Source: Fulvia fulva
Lineage: Eukaryota; Ascomycota; Dothideomycetes; Mycosphaerellales; Mycosphaerellaceae
Length of the DNA stretch: 64,000 nucleotides
Direction of reading: 5' to 3'
Assembly: GCF_020509005.1 (NCBI RefSeq)
Contig: NC_063016.1
Coordinates: 1,364,001-1,428,000, forward strand
Shown piece by piece: positions 22,383-33,286 of this stretch. The first letter of the stretch is position 1. Each line of letters begins with the position of its first letter. The notes beneath the pieces are model-generated. The model was not told the DNA's origin, did no database searches, and saw nothing but the letters and a program-made list of their open reading frames with translations. Made by a program: the position numbers and the translations under genes.

Positions 22383-23657
22383 TCACCTGTAGTCCGATGG
22401 TGGTGTGTTAAGGTGCTTTTGCGCGTATGATAGAACGTCGTTCCGCAAATCCAGCGTCTTGAAAGCTGGCACCTTGATTCCCTCGATCTTTCCTTGGATA
22501 GCGGTTGATAGCATGAAGCTCTCTTCAAATGACTGAATCTTCATCCTCACATCGTTGACCTCCTGTCCATGCATGTGCACCTCAACATCGTCCACTTCCT
22601 CGCCCCACTGCCCATGGGTACTGCATCGCGCAACCTGTCCTGGCTTCGGACTCCGCACATTGAAGAACTCCAGCTGCTTCAACCAGGGTGCGAGCAGAGC
22701 TTCGCCGGCAAGCTTGATGTATGCCTCCTTGTAGCAGAAGAAGGTGTAGAATCGCCGTAGCTTCGCATCGACGAGTAGGTCAGAGTTGAATTGTACTTCC
22801 GTTCCAGTGGGCGTCTTGAGTGAAATCTGCTTGTTGCGTTCGATGCACCTGTCGTATCGTCCGATCTCTTCCCTGCCAAGTATTGCACCATCCAGCAGGG
22901 TAACGTAGTCGATGTCATATTTCATGCTCCATCGTTCCTCATCGCTGAAGACGAAGTCGTAGATATCTACCCAGCCGTCGAGGCCTTCCTCATCGATCGT
23001 CCGGTAGTCGTCGCGCTCATTGACGCACACAATGTCTACGCCGACCATGACATCGGGATCGAAGTTGGAGTTTGGGCTCCGGTGACGCTCTATACCACCG
23101 TCGGGAAGATACTTTTGCTGCTTCTTGCCATTCCAGCCGATCAACGCAACAAGGCCTGCTTGATGCGAGACGTTGAAGTCAATGCCCGCAATCGGACGAC
23201 CAACAGCATCGACAGCGCAGGGTTTACCATGCTTCGGGTCTCCCTTCCTCGCAAAGGCAACATCTTTCCATGCTATGTCCAGCGTCTTGGAAACGAACAG
23301 GCGTTTGAGAAGAGCACTTCCGAGGCTCATCTTCGCATCTTGTATGAACATCTTTGTTGAGACGGTCTTCTGTTCCGCCATGGAGATCAGAGCCATCGCT
23401 TCTGCTGCTCCAGGCGCTGCCCAGATGTTCTGGCCCGGCCATAGACTTCTCGTGTCCAAGAGCCAGCATGAGATGTCGCCGCCGTGCGGTCCGGAGAGGG
23501 ATAGCGTCGTCGACGGTATGCTGCTCGCAAGTCCGTTCATCAGAGTGGTGATGTCGCGGAAGTTGGGGAGGCTCAGTGGCAGCTTCTGGGACAGCGCCCG
23601 CTTCCTGGCGGAGACTACAAGTCCTGAACTCATGACTGATATGGCGCAGTCAGGCAT
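22383..23657 (-). CDS. npgA: Sfp/NpgA-type 4'-phosphopantetheinyl transferase
   Basis: Single-exon frame; the ATG at 23657 is chosen because the frame upstream of it opens only with a TTG. The product is about 424 residues. Diagnostic motifs are Phe-Asn-Val-Ser-His-Gln-Ala-Gly, Val-Gly-Val-Asp-Ile-Val-Cys-Val-Asn-Glu-Arg (Mg2+/CoA site) and Tyr-Lys-Glu-Ala-Tyr-Ile-Lys-Leu-Ala-Gly-Glu. The enzyme moves the phosphopantetheine arm of CoA onto carrier domains of polyketide synthases, non-ribosomal peptide synthetases and alpha-aminoadipate reductase, so it gates secondary metabolism and lysine synthesis. The last codons overlap a possible GTGAGC donor at 22391-22386, so a further small exon cannot be excluded. 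Confidence 0.87.
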   Translation of the reverse strand: MPDCAISVMSSGLVVSARKRALSQKLPLSLPNFRDITTLMNGLASSIPSTTLSLSGPHGGDISCWLLDTRSLWPGQNIWAAPGAAEAMALISMAEQKTVSTKMFIQDAKMSLGSALLKRLFVSKTLDIAWKDVAFARKGDPKHGKPCAVDAVGRPIAGIDFNVSHQAGLVALIGWNGKKQQKYLPDGGIERHRSPNSNFDPDVMVGVDIVCVNERDDYRTIDEEGLDGWVDIYDFVFSDEERWSMKYDIDYVTLLDGAILGREEIGRYDRCIERNKQISLKTPTGTEVQFNSDLLVDAKLRRFYTFFCYKEAYIKLAGEALLAPWLKQLEFFNVRSPKPGQVARCSTHGQWGEEVDDVEVHMHGQEVNDVRMKIQSFEESFMLSTAIQGKIEGIKVPAFKTLDLRNDVLSYAQKHLNTPPSDYR

Positions 23658-23679
23658 GCCCTCGGCGGGGGACGACACA

Positions 23680-23874
23680 TCAACGAGGGGTGCCGAAGCG
23701 GTGTCGAGGAGCGAGGAGCGGTGGGGGTGGTGGTCGATGGGTATATGGCCAGCTGTGTGGCGGGTCAAGGAGGCTGTCGTCGTAGGTCACGGGTGGGGTG
23801 GTGCGGTTGGTAGAGACGGTGAGAGACGTGGAAGGCTTGAAGTCTTGTTGGAGGAATGCCGGCGCGGAGAGCAT
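23680..23874 (-). CDS. upstream open reading frame of the PPTase gene, 64 codons
   Basis: An ATG in good context (GCCATG) opens a proline-rich 64-codon frame whose stop lies 22 nt before the PPTase ATG. It resembles no family I know. It may be a translated leader that limits ribosome access to the PPTase start, or chance. A spliced fusion with the PPTase frame was looked for and not found. Confidence 0.3.
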   Translation of the reverse strand: MLSAPAFLQQDFKPSTSLTVSTNRTTPPVTYDDSLLDPPHSWPYTHRPPPPPLLAPRHRFGTPR

Positions 23875-24346
23875 GGCGAGGACGACGTTTCTAATCTAAG
23901 TGTCGAGCTAGTTCGGACTCACCACACAGCCGAAGGCCCAAAGCAGCTCTCCCTCATGCCCTGGTCCCCGCTTCGGTGTGGCTGAACACTGCTGAATGCC
24001 TCTCACGCCTCTGCCGTCATCACACAGCCGTCGTTCCTTCACCAACAATCCATGTACATGTATTCGGCAGTCCACCCAAATAGCAACGCTCGTGTGATGA
24101 TGGATCGTATCGCGATGGCATAATTCGCATGCAACACAGTCGGCCATCATTCACACTCATCCAGCATCGCGGCCGTTGGTGCACATATCAAGCATCGCAC
24201 GGCGCCACATCCACCCACGTGCGCTCGTGTGTACTCGTGGCTAATTGACTTCGGTACCCGGTCAATCTGCGAGATGACACATTCCCTGCCTACTGGCTGT
24301 CGGACTTCGTGAAGGTCCCACCATTGACCAACACGATGATACCACC
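23875..24346. promoter_or_regulatory. divergent promoter of PPTase and PDX2 genes
   Basis: The PPTase and PdxT genes point away from each other across this stretch (690 bp start codon to start codon). No gene or clear consensus site is visible beyond ordinary GC-rich promoter sequence. Confidence 0.4.
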
Positions 24347-25120
24347 ATGAAACAACTCACCGTCGGCGTACTTGCCCTGCAAGGCGCCTTCATCGAGCAC
24401 ATCCAGCTCCTCCGGCAGGCGGCCGCGCGATGGCGCGATACCTCACAAAGCTCGATCGATCAAGACATTTCCTTCGCCTTCATCGAAGTCAGGACGGCTG
24501 AACAGCTGCAGCAGTGCAGCGCCTTGGTCTTACCAGGCGGCGAGAGCACATCAATCTCGCTTATCGCTGAGAGCACCGGATTGCTGGAGCCGCTACGGGA
24601 CTTCGTAAAAGTGCACAGGAAGCCCGTCTGGGGAACATGCGCGGGCCTCATCCTGCTGGCAGAGAGCGCTAACAAGTCCAAAGCCACTGGACAGGAACTC
24701 ATCGGCGGCTTGGACGTCCGCGTGCAGAGGAACTACTTTGGACGCCAGGTGGAGAGCTTCGAGGCGAACCTGGATCTGCCCTTTCTGGATTCGCCCTTCC
24801 ATTCCGTCTTCATCAGGGCGCCGGTGGTGGAGAAAGTGCTGCCATCATCGAAGCCCGTGTCGGCGGAGAGCGCCCCGGAGGTTGTCCTCGCCCCTGCAAA
24901 GCAAGCGACAGACGCTCCCGTGGAGATTCTTGGCCGCTTACCTGGCAGAGCCCGTGCGATCCGTGACAAGACCACTACTGCAGAGGATCTTGGCGAGGAT
25001 GGAGACATCATCGCTGTCAAGCAAGGCAATGTCTTCGCAACGGCTTTTCATCCCGAATTGACTGGAGATGATCGAATTCACGCTTGGTGGTTGGAGCAAG
25101 TCGTTTGCTCGCAAGGATGA
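24347..25120 (+). CDS. PDX2: pyridoxal 5'-phosphate synthase glutaminase subunit (PdxT/SNO)
   Basis: Single exon, 257 residues. The start ACCATGAAACAACTC gives the typical N-terminus with Gly-Val-Leu-Ala-Leu-Gln-Gly-Ala-Phe. The oxyanion loop Pro-Gly-Gly-Glu-Ser-Thr is at residues 63-68, the nucleophile Cys98 sits in Gly-Thr-Cys-Ala-Gly, and the His-Pro-Glu of the triad is near 239-241. It hydrolyses glutamine and channels ammonia to the PdxS/SNZ (PDX1) subunit, which builds vitamin B6 from ribose 5-phosphate and glyceraldehyde 3-phosphate. The partner gene is not in the window. The insertion around residues 165-215 is longer than in bacterial PdxT, as usual in fungi. Confidence 0.93.
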   Translation: MKQLTVGVLALQGAFIEHIQLLRQAAARWRDTSQSSIDQDISFAFIEVRTAEQLQQCSALVLPGGESTSISLIAESTGLLEPLRDFVKVHRKPVWGTCAGLILLAESANKSKATGQELIGGLDVRVQRNYFGRQVESFEANLDLPFLDSPFHSVFIRAPVVEKVLPSSKPVSAESAPEVVLAPAKQATDAPVEILGRLPGRARAIRDKTTTAEDLGEDGDIIAVKQGNVFATAFHPELTGDDRIHAWWLEQVVCSQG

Positions 25121-25531
25121 GGACGACTGATGACGGACAACTTGCATGGCAATGTGAGACTGATGGACAGTGGCAACACTCCTGCAGCGCATGAACGAGA
25201 GACGCAGTCCAGGCTCGTGGTCTGAATGTAGCGAAGTACTACGAAGGCGATATTCCGGTCCAAGGCTTATACGTCATCCGCGGCATCAACCAGGCGTCAA
25301 TGTGTTCTGGGAGATCATGTTTCTGAGACGCGGGCCACTAGGAGCTGATGTACGGTCTTGTACACCATCGTCAATGATATTAATATACAGCTACAGTAGT
25401 ACACGGGGCTATACACATGAAACAAGAACAAAGCACCCGGTTCTTCCCAGTGGTATCAAAAAAGGAGAGAATCCTGCCGTGATCCGTTCGCTCTAAACAA
25501 TATTCCTCCTCTTCATACATGCTCTCATAGC
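25121..25531. other. intergenic region between convergent PDX2 and receptor genes
   Basis: Shared 3' flank of about 410 bp, with A/T-rich tracts near 25370-25410 that could serve as polyadenylation signals. No gene seen. Confidence 0.4.
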
Positions 25532-28500
25532 CTATCCTTGCCAAGACATTCTCAACTCCCTGCCCTTTTGCCCCGGCCTCGTCTTCACATCCACATCCGA
25601 CGCCCTCTGCCCCGGCCCATGCTTTGACCCAATCCCTTTCAATGACTGCTCGCTCAACGGCGCCGAGCCAGAAGAACCGCTCGAGTTGGTGGAAGTCGTG
25701 CTGGCCCTCTCACTAACCTTCTTGCTCACTGCCTCGACATGATCAGTAGCCTTCTGTCGACGATTCTTGTCGTCGGACCTGAACGCCTCGAACTGCTTCG
25801 GTGGCGATGGACGTGCTGAGAAGTCTCCATCGGCGGTGGAAGGACGGCGGTGAGTTTCTTGGTGGACATTGCTACTACTGGACCCTCTGCTCTTCTGGAT
25901 GATCTGGCGGGCGAGAGCGTAAGCTTTGGCGCGGCGGCGGGTGTCTTCCTCGGTGGGGATGTAACGTGGTACGTCCTCGCCCTTCTTCGCGGTCCCGGCA
26001 TTGAAGCGGTACTTTGGCGCTTCTGCTGGGCGGAAGCGTGGGATAGTGGAGGTGGCGTCCATGGAATTGTGCGGGCTTGGCGATGAGACTTCAGAGTCAC
26101 TCATGTCGGTGGAGGAGTAGGTCGAATCCTCGGAGCTTTCTTCTGTTGTTAAAGAAGGTGGGAAGCCAGTATCCGTGGGTGATTCGTAGTCGCTTACGAT
26201 CTTGGTTTGCTGTGCGCTGCGTGCGGCGTTTGAGAGCTGTTCGTGCATCTTCGTGGCCTCGTGGGGATCTCTGTGAGGTTTCTTGAGGTCAGGCGAGCCG
26301 ACTCGGTAGTTCTCGAGAGCAGTTGTGGGTCTTGACTCGGCGGACTTTTGAGCGAGACGTGAAGCAGGACTGCCCTCCATGTGGTCCTGGTATGCCATCA
26401 AGTGACGCTGAGCGCCACTGGTCGCATCGCCTGTGGCATAGCCAGTTCCTGACTTGAGAAATTGCTCAACATCCTTGGCTTGTTGGCTCCCATCGTCAGC
26501 ATCATGTCTGTACTCATCAGATTGTGGGCTTTTGCCGATCGTGCTGTTGGACAGGCTGGATGATTGACGAGAGTGCTGAGGCTTGTACAGCGCAGTCTGC
26601 GAGGATCGATGCTCCTGGAAGCTCGAGATCTTGGGTTGTTCTGGATTGGCACGAAGCGGTAGGTCTTCCTTGGTGTCTTTGACTTGTGGCACCTTAGACC
26701 TGGATGCCTCTGGTGATGCGACAGGAGCCCACTTCGCAGCTGTGTTCACTGGCGATGGTGGTTTGATAGGAGCCACGATCCCGACTGGCTTCTCGTGGTC
26801 AATGCCCCACTCGTTAGTAGGACCAGCAATGGCAGAAACCATCTCGGCAGTCGGTGGATCGTAAGCGTAGATACCACTGTAGCGACTGGCTTTGCGGTCT
26901 TTTTCGTCCTTTTGGTCGGTGGCGGCGATCTGTCGTCGTGCCTCTTGATCTTCCAACCACGAGTCGCGAGAGTCGCGCTGGCTCTTGTTCGATGAGGTCG
27001 AAGTCGGCCGCAGCGTCGAATTGCTCGTCTGCTGCGATGCAGGGCGTATAGGGTTCCACTTCTGGGTGCTGGCTTCCGATGCGGCATCGTTGTCGGTGCG
27101 CGATCGCTGACCTTCCGATGACTGGTACCCAGATGTTCTACGATCTCGTCGTTCTTGTTCCTGTTGCTTCTGAATCCGATTCCAGTCGTCAGATAGGTCC
27201 CTGTGTTCTGCCTTGACATCAGACTCAAGCTGGGGCACGCTGATGCCAGGCGAGCCAGGGTCTTCTTGCTGCGACGTAGAGCGAGAGTTCTGGTATGAGG
27301 ATGAACGTGAGTAGTCCACGGCTTCTAGATCTGGAAGCTCATTCTCCATGAATGCTAGCCGCTCGTTTGACTTGCGCTCCAGGTTGACGGCCTGCGATGG
27401 CTCAGTGCCATCTCGGCTGAATTCAGTAGGATTGCGCTCATTCCACATCTCGTGCTGAGCAATCAGAGACATGATCTCTTCTGTTGGATGAGGTCCAGTC
27501 GGCTGGTACTGATGATTCGATTTCCATTGCCTGAAGCTGGCATCGGACAAGTTGGACGAGTACCTAGACGGCTGTGGCCTCTGAGGCGAGAACTGTCCTT
27601 CGGCTTGTGGGTGGAAGCTGTAATTGGAGGTCCGCCTGGATTGCAGACTGTGCGGCGGCGAGAAATGCTCCTCATTCTGTGGACGAAAGCTGTGATATGA
27701 TTGAGGGCGGGACTGGTACTCTCTAGGTGGCGAGAACTGTTCCGAGAACTGCTCCTCGTTGCGTGGACGGAAGCTCCGGTACGAGTCGTACCTGGGATGC
27801 CAACGCCTCTCGGGTGAGAACTGACGATCATCGTAGCGTGAAATTTGATCATCGTATCGCGGACGATAGTTCTGTTCAGAGCCGTAGTTGGAGTACTGTC
27901 GGTCATCATATTGCGGACGGAAACTTCGCCCAGAGTTGTAGCGCGAGTACTGCGGTCGTTCCATTGGGAATTGCTGTTCATACTGTGGCCTGAAGTTCTG
28001 GCGGGAACCGTTGTCCGAACCATTGTAAAATGAACCATCGAAGCTCGATGGTCGACGTGGCGAGATTCGGTCTTCGGGGTATTGGCGGAAGCCAGAGCCC
28101 TGAGAAACGTTGTTATTGCGGTCACTGTAGATGCCAGAGTACGAGTTGTCTTCCTGACGGCGGAAAAAGCTGTTGACAGAGGAGCCTCGCGACTCGGGCG
28201 GTGGCTTAGGTGTGAAGCTACGCCAACGATTTGTGTTATACTCTTCCACGAACCTTGGCCTGGAGTTGCTGCTAGATCGAGGTAAGCCGCCAGTATTGTG
28301 CCAGCTGCCTGCTGTAGCTGCTTGGTTTGTCACATGCTCGGTGGGAACGGCATCATTGTTCCAAGCACCAGCCTCGACGAGCTTCTCGGTGGGAATCTTG
28401 TGGAGCATGGCAGCAGTGGAGTCGGCCATGTTTTGCGGATCAGGGAAATAGCTTTGGCCAGTGATCTGGTGGCGCCATCCTTCTTGAGGTGTGACGGCGA

Positions 28501-31500
28501 GAATCTCTTCGGCCGACGGCTTGTCAAAGCTGACGTCGGTCAAGGTCCTTCGCAACTCATATCGCCCTGAAGGGCCGTCGACGACGACGGCAGTAACTCT
28601 CGAAGGGATATCCATGAGATCATCCTTCAAGTTGGAGGCCTCGTAAGGGTTACCCTCGCTTGTGTAGTTTTGCAAAGGATGAACGTCACTGACAGACTGA
28701 TCTTCGTCTGCCGTGGTGTAGGTACCATCAGTAGGCGAAGACGGAGAATATTGGGCATCGAGTCGCTCTTGTTGTTTTCGGTCAAGTTCACCTGACTCGG
28801 CAGACGAGTAGGTCGAGTCATGCGTCTCGTCAGACTGGCCCGAATCGCCCGATCGTCGTTCTCCACTAGCGTTGCTAGCGGATGTAATGGCGCTCAGTTG
28901 CTCCAGATGCTGTTGCACAATCGATGGTGGCTGCTCCTCGCTGGTGCCAGGGAACATGTGACCGCGCATTGACGGTGGTTCGTCAATGTTTGCATGGCTT
29001 TCACGAACTTGCTGGTCAAACGTTGGCTGCTGGATGGCCCTCATCTGTGTCCTAAGGGATGGCGCTCTGCTTAGCTCAGCTGGTCTTTGAGTGTGATGCT
29101 CTTCGGACTTTTCGCCCTCGTCTGTCGACTGGTGTCTGTGACCGTCATAATCGCGGTTGCCTTGCATCTCGCACAGAATTGCTGCAGCTCGTTCAGAGTC
29201 GCTGTTGCGTTTCGCCTCTGCACTAGACACAGGTCTGCTCTGCGACCGAAGCGCGTGCGAGCTGTTACCAGTGGATGTGCGACTAAAGAGAGGCTGAGTT
29301 CTCATGTTCTCCAGTGGATGATGGCTGAAACCAGGTCGACCAGGGCTGGGAGGCTGGCTGTACTGTCGTTGTGGCACATCAGCCTGGGGATCGGCAGGCC
29401 TGTAGTCTGGCGACATTGGTGACACGATGTGACTGTGCTTATTACTGTAATCATCAATGAGCGGCGAGACCACGCGGCTGCTCTCCTCAGTATCAGGCTC
29501 GGTGTCGCCCATTGCAACGTTAGGCCAAGGACCAGTCTGATCCTCGCCCACAGGTACACCATCATCTTGTCCCAATGGCATGTCAAGCTCTACGCCAAGG
29601 GTGGCGTATGCGGCCTCGACAGCCAGCCGTTGCTCAGACTCAGTCCGAAGCTGGTTCCCGATCGACTCAAAGTTGTCGAGATTAATAGACTGTATCGAGC
29701 GATCCGAGTGGTTCTTCAGAGTAGAATCGATCGATCGTGACCGGTCAGACTTGAATGAACGATTCGAGGGGTTCTTGAACAGGCTTGAATCATTGGATCG
29801 TGACCTCAAAGACTGGCGTTTCGCCTCGAGAATTGCCTGGAAGTTGTTGTTGCGCTTCGTGTTAAGCGATTCTTCACTCTCATTTCGGCCGCTTGAGGGC
29901 TGGATCGGAACGGGAGATGGGCGCTCGTAGTATGCGACATATGAACGAGCATAGCGAGCAGCTCGAAGATCCCCCGACTGTCCTCTGTTGTCTGGAGTGC
30001 TGATCATGCCGCCACTGCTACGCGCGCCATCAGCGGTGGAGGGACGCCTGGTCGGAACCATGCTGTTGAACAAACTGCTAGATGCCGATCTTGTCACTTC
30101 ACGGGGCCTTCCGTTCTGCTTCTGCTCCTCACGCTGATGAGCATTCTTGAGAATCTGCTCTGCGTGCTCGCCTGAGGCTCGCCTGCTGTTGAACAGACTT
30201 GAAGATGCAGATCGAGTCATTTCAGCCCTCCTGTGATCGCCCGATGGTGTGGTAGGTCTGCTGTTTGGCATAGAAACGCCTTGCGACCTGAGCGGATGAT
30301 TCTCATTGATATTGGCTGTAGAGGGACTACCGGAGGTGACGTTACTGGTGTCCCCGCTCTTTGCGTCGAAGCTGTGATTCAGTGACTCGTTGCTAGTAGG
30401 GAGCCTCACGCCATTGTCGCTTGATTGTCTGCTCAACGTCTGGGAAGTGATGTTGGAGTCGTGTTGAGGGGAGTTCATTGATGTGATCTTGGAGTTGTGT
30501 TCGGTCGTGGTCTCCGTTGGATTGCGGGTCGTGTTCTCTGTAGGGTTGCGAGTCGGATTGAGAGACATGTCTGCGCGAATAGCCGCGAGCTCTTCGTTGG
30601 CATCAGCACAGGCCTTGGATCCAGACTCGTCAGAGTTACCGCTGCCGGCACCTGATGCAGTGTCTTCAAGAGCAGCGGTCGCCGTCCTATCGTCATCTTT
30701 GCCTGGCACAGATCTGCCTCGCGCCAGATGTGGGTGATCGGGTGACATTGACCGTAGCTCAGCCGCCGCTTCGGCCCTTAGAGCCTTGAGATGTGCTGCT
30801 TCGGGCTTCTGGACAGAATTGCGGTCCAGAGTCATCATCTGAACAGCATCCGATGCCCCTCCCCGTGCCTGGCCTTCGGTGAAGAATTTTCCATCGAAGT
30901 AGAAGCCTCTTTGGTCGTCCTCGGACGACTCCGTAGACTCAACCTCAACGCCCTGCAACCCAAGCCCTCTGACTTGACCTTCAGTCGCAAGGACTCGTCC
31001 TTCTTCGGCTGCGGGCACACCGCCAACTCGCATAAGCTTCTTCTCATCCCCATCAGCAGCTGTGCCGGGTCTGGTCATGGTGGCCACTTCATCCCCCTGG
31101 GCGAACTTCCACGTTCTGTAAGCCAGACCAGCGGTTGCGGGCATACAGACACAGACAATACTGAGATGCACCTCGATCAAGGTCCAGATTCCGATGTACG
31201 TGTAGTTGTACGTGACGTTCTCGTCTGTGCCGTAGCGGATCAGATATTGCAGCCGAACACAGCTGCAGGCAATGACCACCACGCCAACCAGAAAGACCGA
31301 GCAAATGCCAATCTTCTTCATAGGCGAGATCCCAAGCCTCAGAATCTGACCTAGCGGCATGACGATAACCAAAACATTGAAGAAGATGTTGATTCCCGCA
31401 GCAGCGTACACTTGAGCTTGTTGATCCGTGCAATGGCCAGTGGCTCCGTTGAATCGAGTCCAGTTGTAGCTGATCGGTATGCATTGAAAGATGGTCGCGA

Positions 31501-32272
31501 ATTCGAAAGCGACCAAAGACATCGCCAGCGCCGAGACCACAATCCAGCACGCAGCCCGCAATGCTCTCGCATCAGTGAGGAAAATCCTCAGGTACAGCAG
31601 GACCAGCGAAATCTTTGTGCCGAACACAACGGCGAGGTATAGAGGTTGACCAGCGAAGAAGTATTTCAGGACCTTTTCGATTCCAGGTATTCCGACCTCC
31701 CAGTAGTCTTTTCCCATGCCATTCTCATAGCCCAGAAACCCGACTGCTGTGATGCCAGTCATGGGAAGTAGGCATATCAGGAGCATCCAGTCGTCCCACC
31801 AAAAGCCTGCGCCACCCCATATTCTCGATCTCGAAATGACCCGGAAGATGGTGAAGAGGATTGCGACAGCGAAGAGGGCCCAGCAGACTGCTATGCCTGT
31901 GCCTGCCAAATCTCGTACGGGGTAGCTGCATATATCGGCCTGGAACTTCTTCGCGTCGATGCCATTGGCCGGACTACAGCTGGCTTTGAGGCCCGCTGTC
32001 AACTCGTCGTTCAGTTGCCGGCTTTGCTTGCTATCGCAGAAGCATGGTGTATCTGTTGGTTCGCAGGCGTATGATTGCAGAATCGGTAACGAAACATTGG
32101 TCTGTCAAGCGAGTCATCAGTAACGTGTCTGCAGTTCCAATATAACGACGCTTCGACTTACCACACATTGTGGCAGAGCTGTACTCTGGCTCACGCCAGT
32201 CTGGGGCGACACTGGTACAGCAATCAGTGCTATCGCAGCAATCAACAACAGCCGACTGCTCTTGAACCCCAT
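25532..32272 (-). CDS. CFEM/Pth11-like seven-helix receptor with a giant C-terminal tail
   Basis: Exon 1 (32272-32162) encodes a signal peptide and the start of a CFEM-like module; a 60-nt intron (GTAAGT donor, TTGACAG acceptor) leads to exon 2 (32101-25532). Total 2,226 residues. The CFEM-like region (about 30-95) has six cysteines, Pro-Gln-Cys ... Tyr-Ala-Cys ... Pro-Cys-Phe-Cys ... Ser-Cys ... Ile-Cys, two fewer than the classical eight. Residues about 100-366 form seven membrane helices of the fungal rhodopsin-like (Pth11-type) domain, including Trp-Trp-Asp-Asp-Trp after helix 1 and a Cys-pair extracellular loop. The remaining 1,860 residues are hydrophilic, Ser/Gln/Arg/Asp-rich and probably disordered and cytoplasmic, with an Arg-Pro-rich imperfect repeat block. 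Typical members are 400-600 residues. Pth11 senses surface cues for infection structures; the ligand here is unknown. Confidence 0.85.
27590..28010 (-). repeat. imperfect aromatic-Arg-Pro repeats in the receptor tail
   Basis: Within residues about 1400-1545 of the receptor, a unit of roughly 20-30 residues recurs at least seven times around the cores Asn-Phe-Arg-Pro-Gln, Ser-Phe-Arg-Pro-Gln, Asn-Tyr-Arg-Pro-Arg, Trp-His-Pro-Arg, Ser-Phe-Arg-Pro-Arg, Ser-Phe-Arg-Pro-Gln and Ser-Phe-His-Pro-Gln, each followed by acidic or Gln-Phe-Ser residues. The DNA copies are diverged, so the array is old. Confidence 0.7.
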
Positions 32273-33286
32273 CCTGTACACTGGGGCATGGAGCCTGCGC
32301 CAAACAAACGATTAAAACAACAACAGCAGCAACAACGACAACAACAAGCGCGCAGGAAAGGAGGGAAAGGGGAGTGTATAGCTCAACTCTCAGCACATAA
32401 CGCAAAGCAACGCCCACATGACAGCCACAAATGCAGCCATACCGTCTCTGTATGGTTCGACTGACACGTAGAGAGCATGGCAAGTCATGGTCTCAGTCGA
32501 TTGCTTTTGCCATCGATCGTAGCCCTCAGCACCCGCACACGCCGCAGCACTTCTGCAGTGGGCGTTCGCGGTGCCTGACATGCGGCGAGATGGCAAAGGC
32601 GAGGGCTGGGATGCCTAAGCTTCATTGATGTGCGAATGGCGTTGGGTTGCGTTAAGCTATACCAATGGCAGAATGGACGGCGCAGATTGCTGACTCGTGC
32701 CTGTTCCTGGTTGTATGTTTAAGGTTTGGAAGGCGTGACGCTGAGTCGTGGTTGTTTGCGGGCACACATCATCTCGCAGGATTCTGAGAAGATGCGCGCG
32801 GGCGGAGTCGATCCGTGATTGTCAAAGTTCAGAGCTGGAGTCATGTTTGAAGTCAATGCAGCTATCTATCGATGAGACACATGGTCCGGCCATGAAAGTA
32901 TTGAAAGACCAATTGATGGTGCTCTGCGTGAACGTTGCACGTGCATCGCTTGCGACTCCTTGCTTCGCGAACGGTACGAGCTCGGGCTCTTTTCGAAGGC
33001 TGGGAGCGTGAGGCCCGAGCTGTCAGCGAAAAGATAAGGTACAACGGACCTGCTATAGGGTATGGTGCTTCGCATTACGCTCCGGTGAGCAAGCGCAAGA
33101 GGCTCCGTGAACTCCAATGCTCGTCGAAGCTGCAGCCCTGTGCAGCGCTGATATCAAAGAGTTGCAACAGCTAAGCGCCGAAAATACCTTTCGACCAGAG
33201 CATGAGGTCTCGCGGAGTGTACCAGATTTTGGGTTCCTGGCAACGGTACCGTACTTGCGAGTATGACAGACGCTGACAGGCCCCGC
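32273..33286. other. intergenic region between receptor and CBC2 genes
   Basis: About 1 kb. A CAA/CAG-type trinucleotide tract (32316-32348) lies 45-75 bp upstream of the receptor start codon, probably in its 5' leader. No gene is supported; short frames are antisense to each other. Confidence 0.45.
32316..32348. repeat. CAA/CAG trinucleotide microsatellite
   Basis: About eleven CAA-like triplets with CAG and CGA interruptions, read on the plus strand. It lies just upstream of the receptor gene, which is transcribed from the minus strand, so the leader RNA would carry TTG/TTGTTG repeats. Confidence 0.7.
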
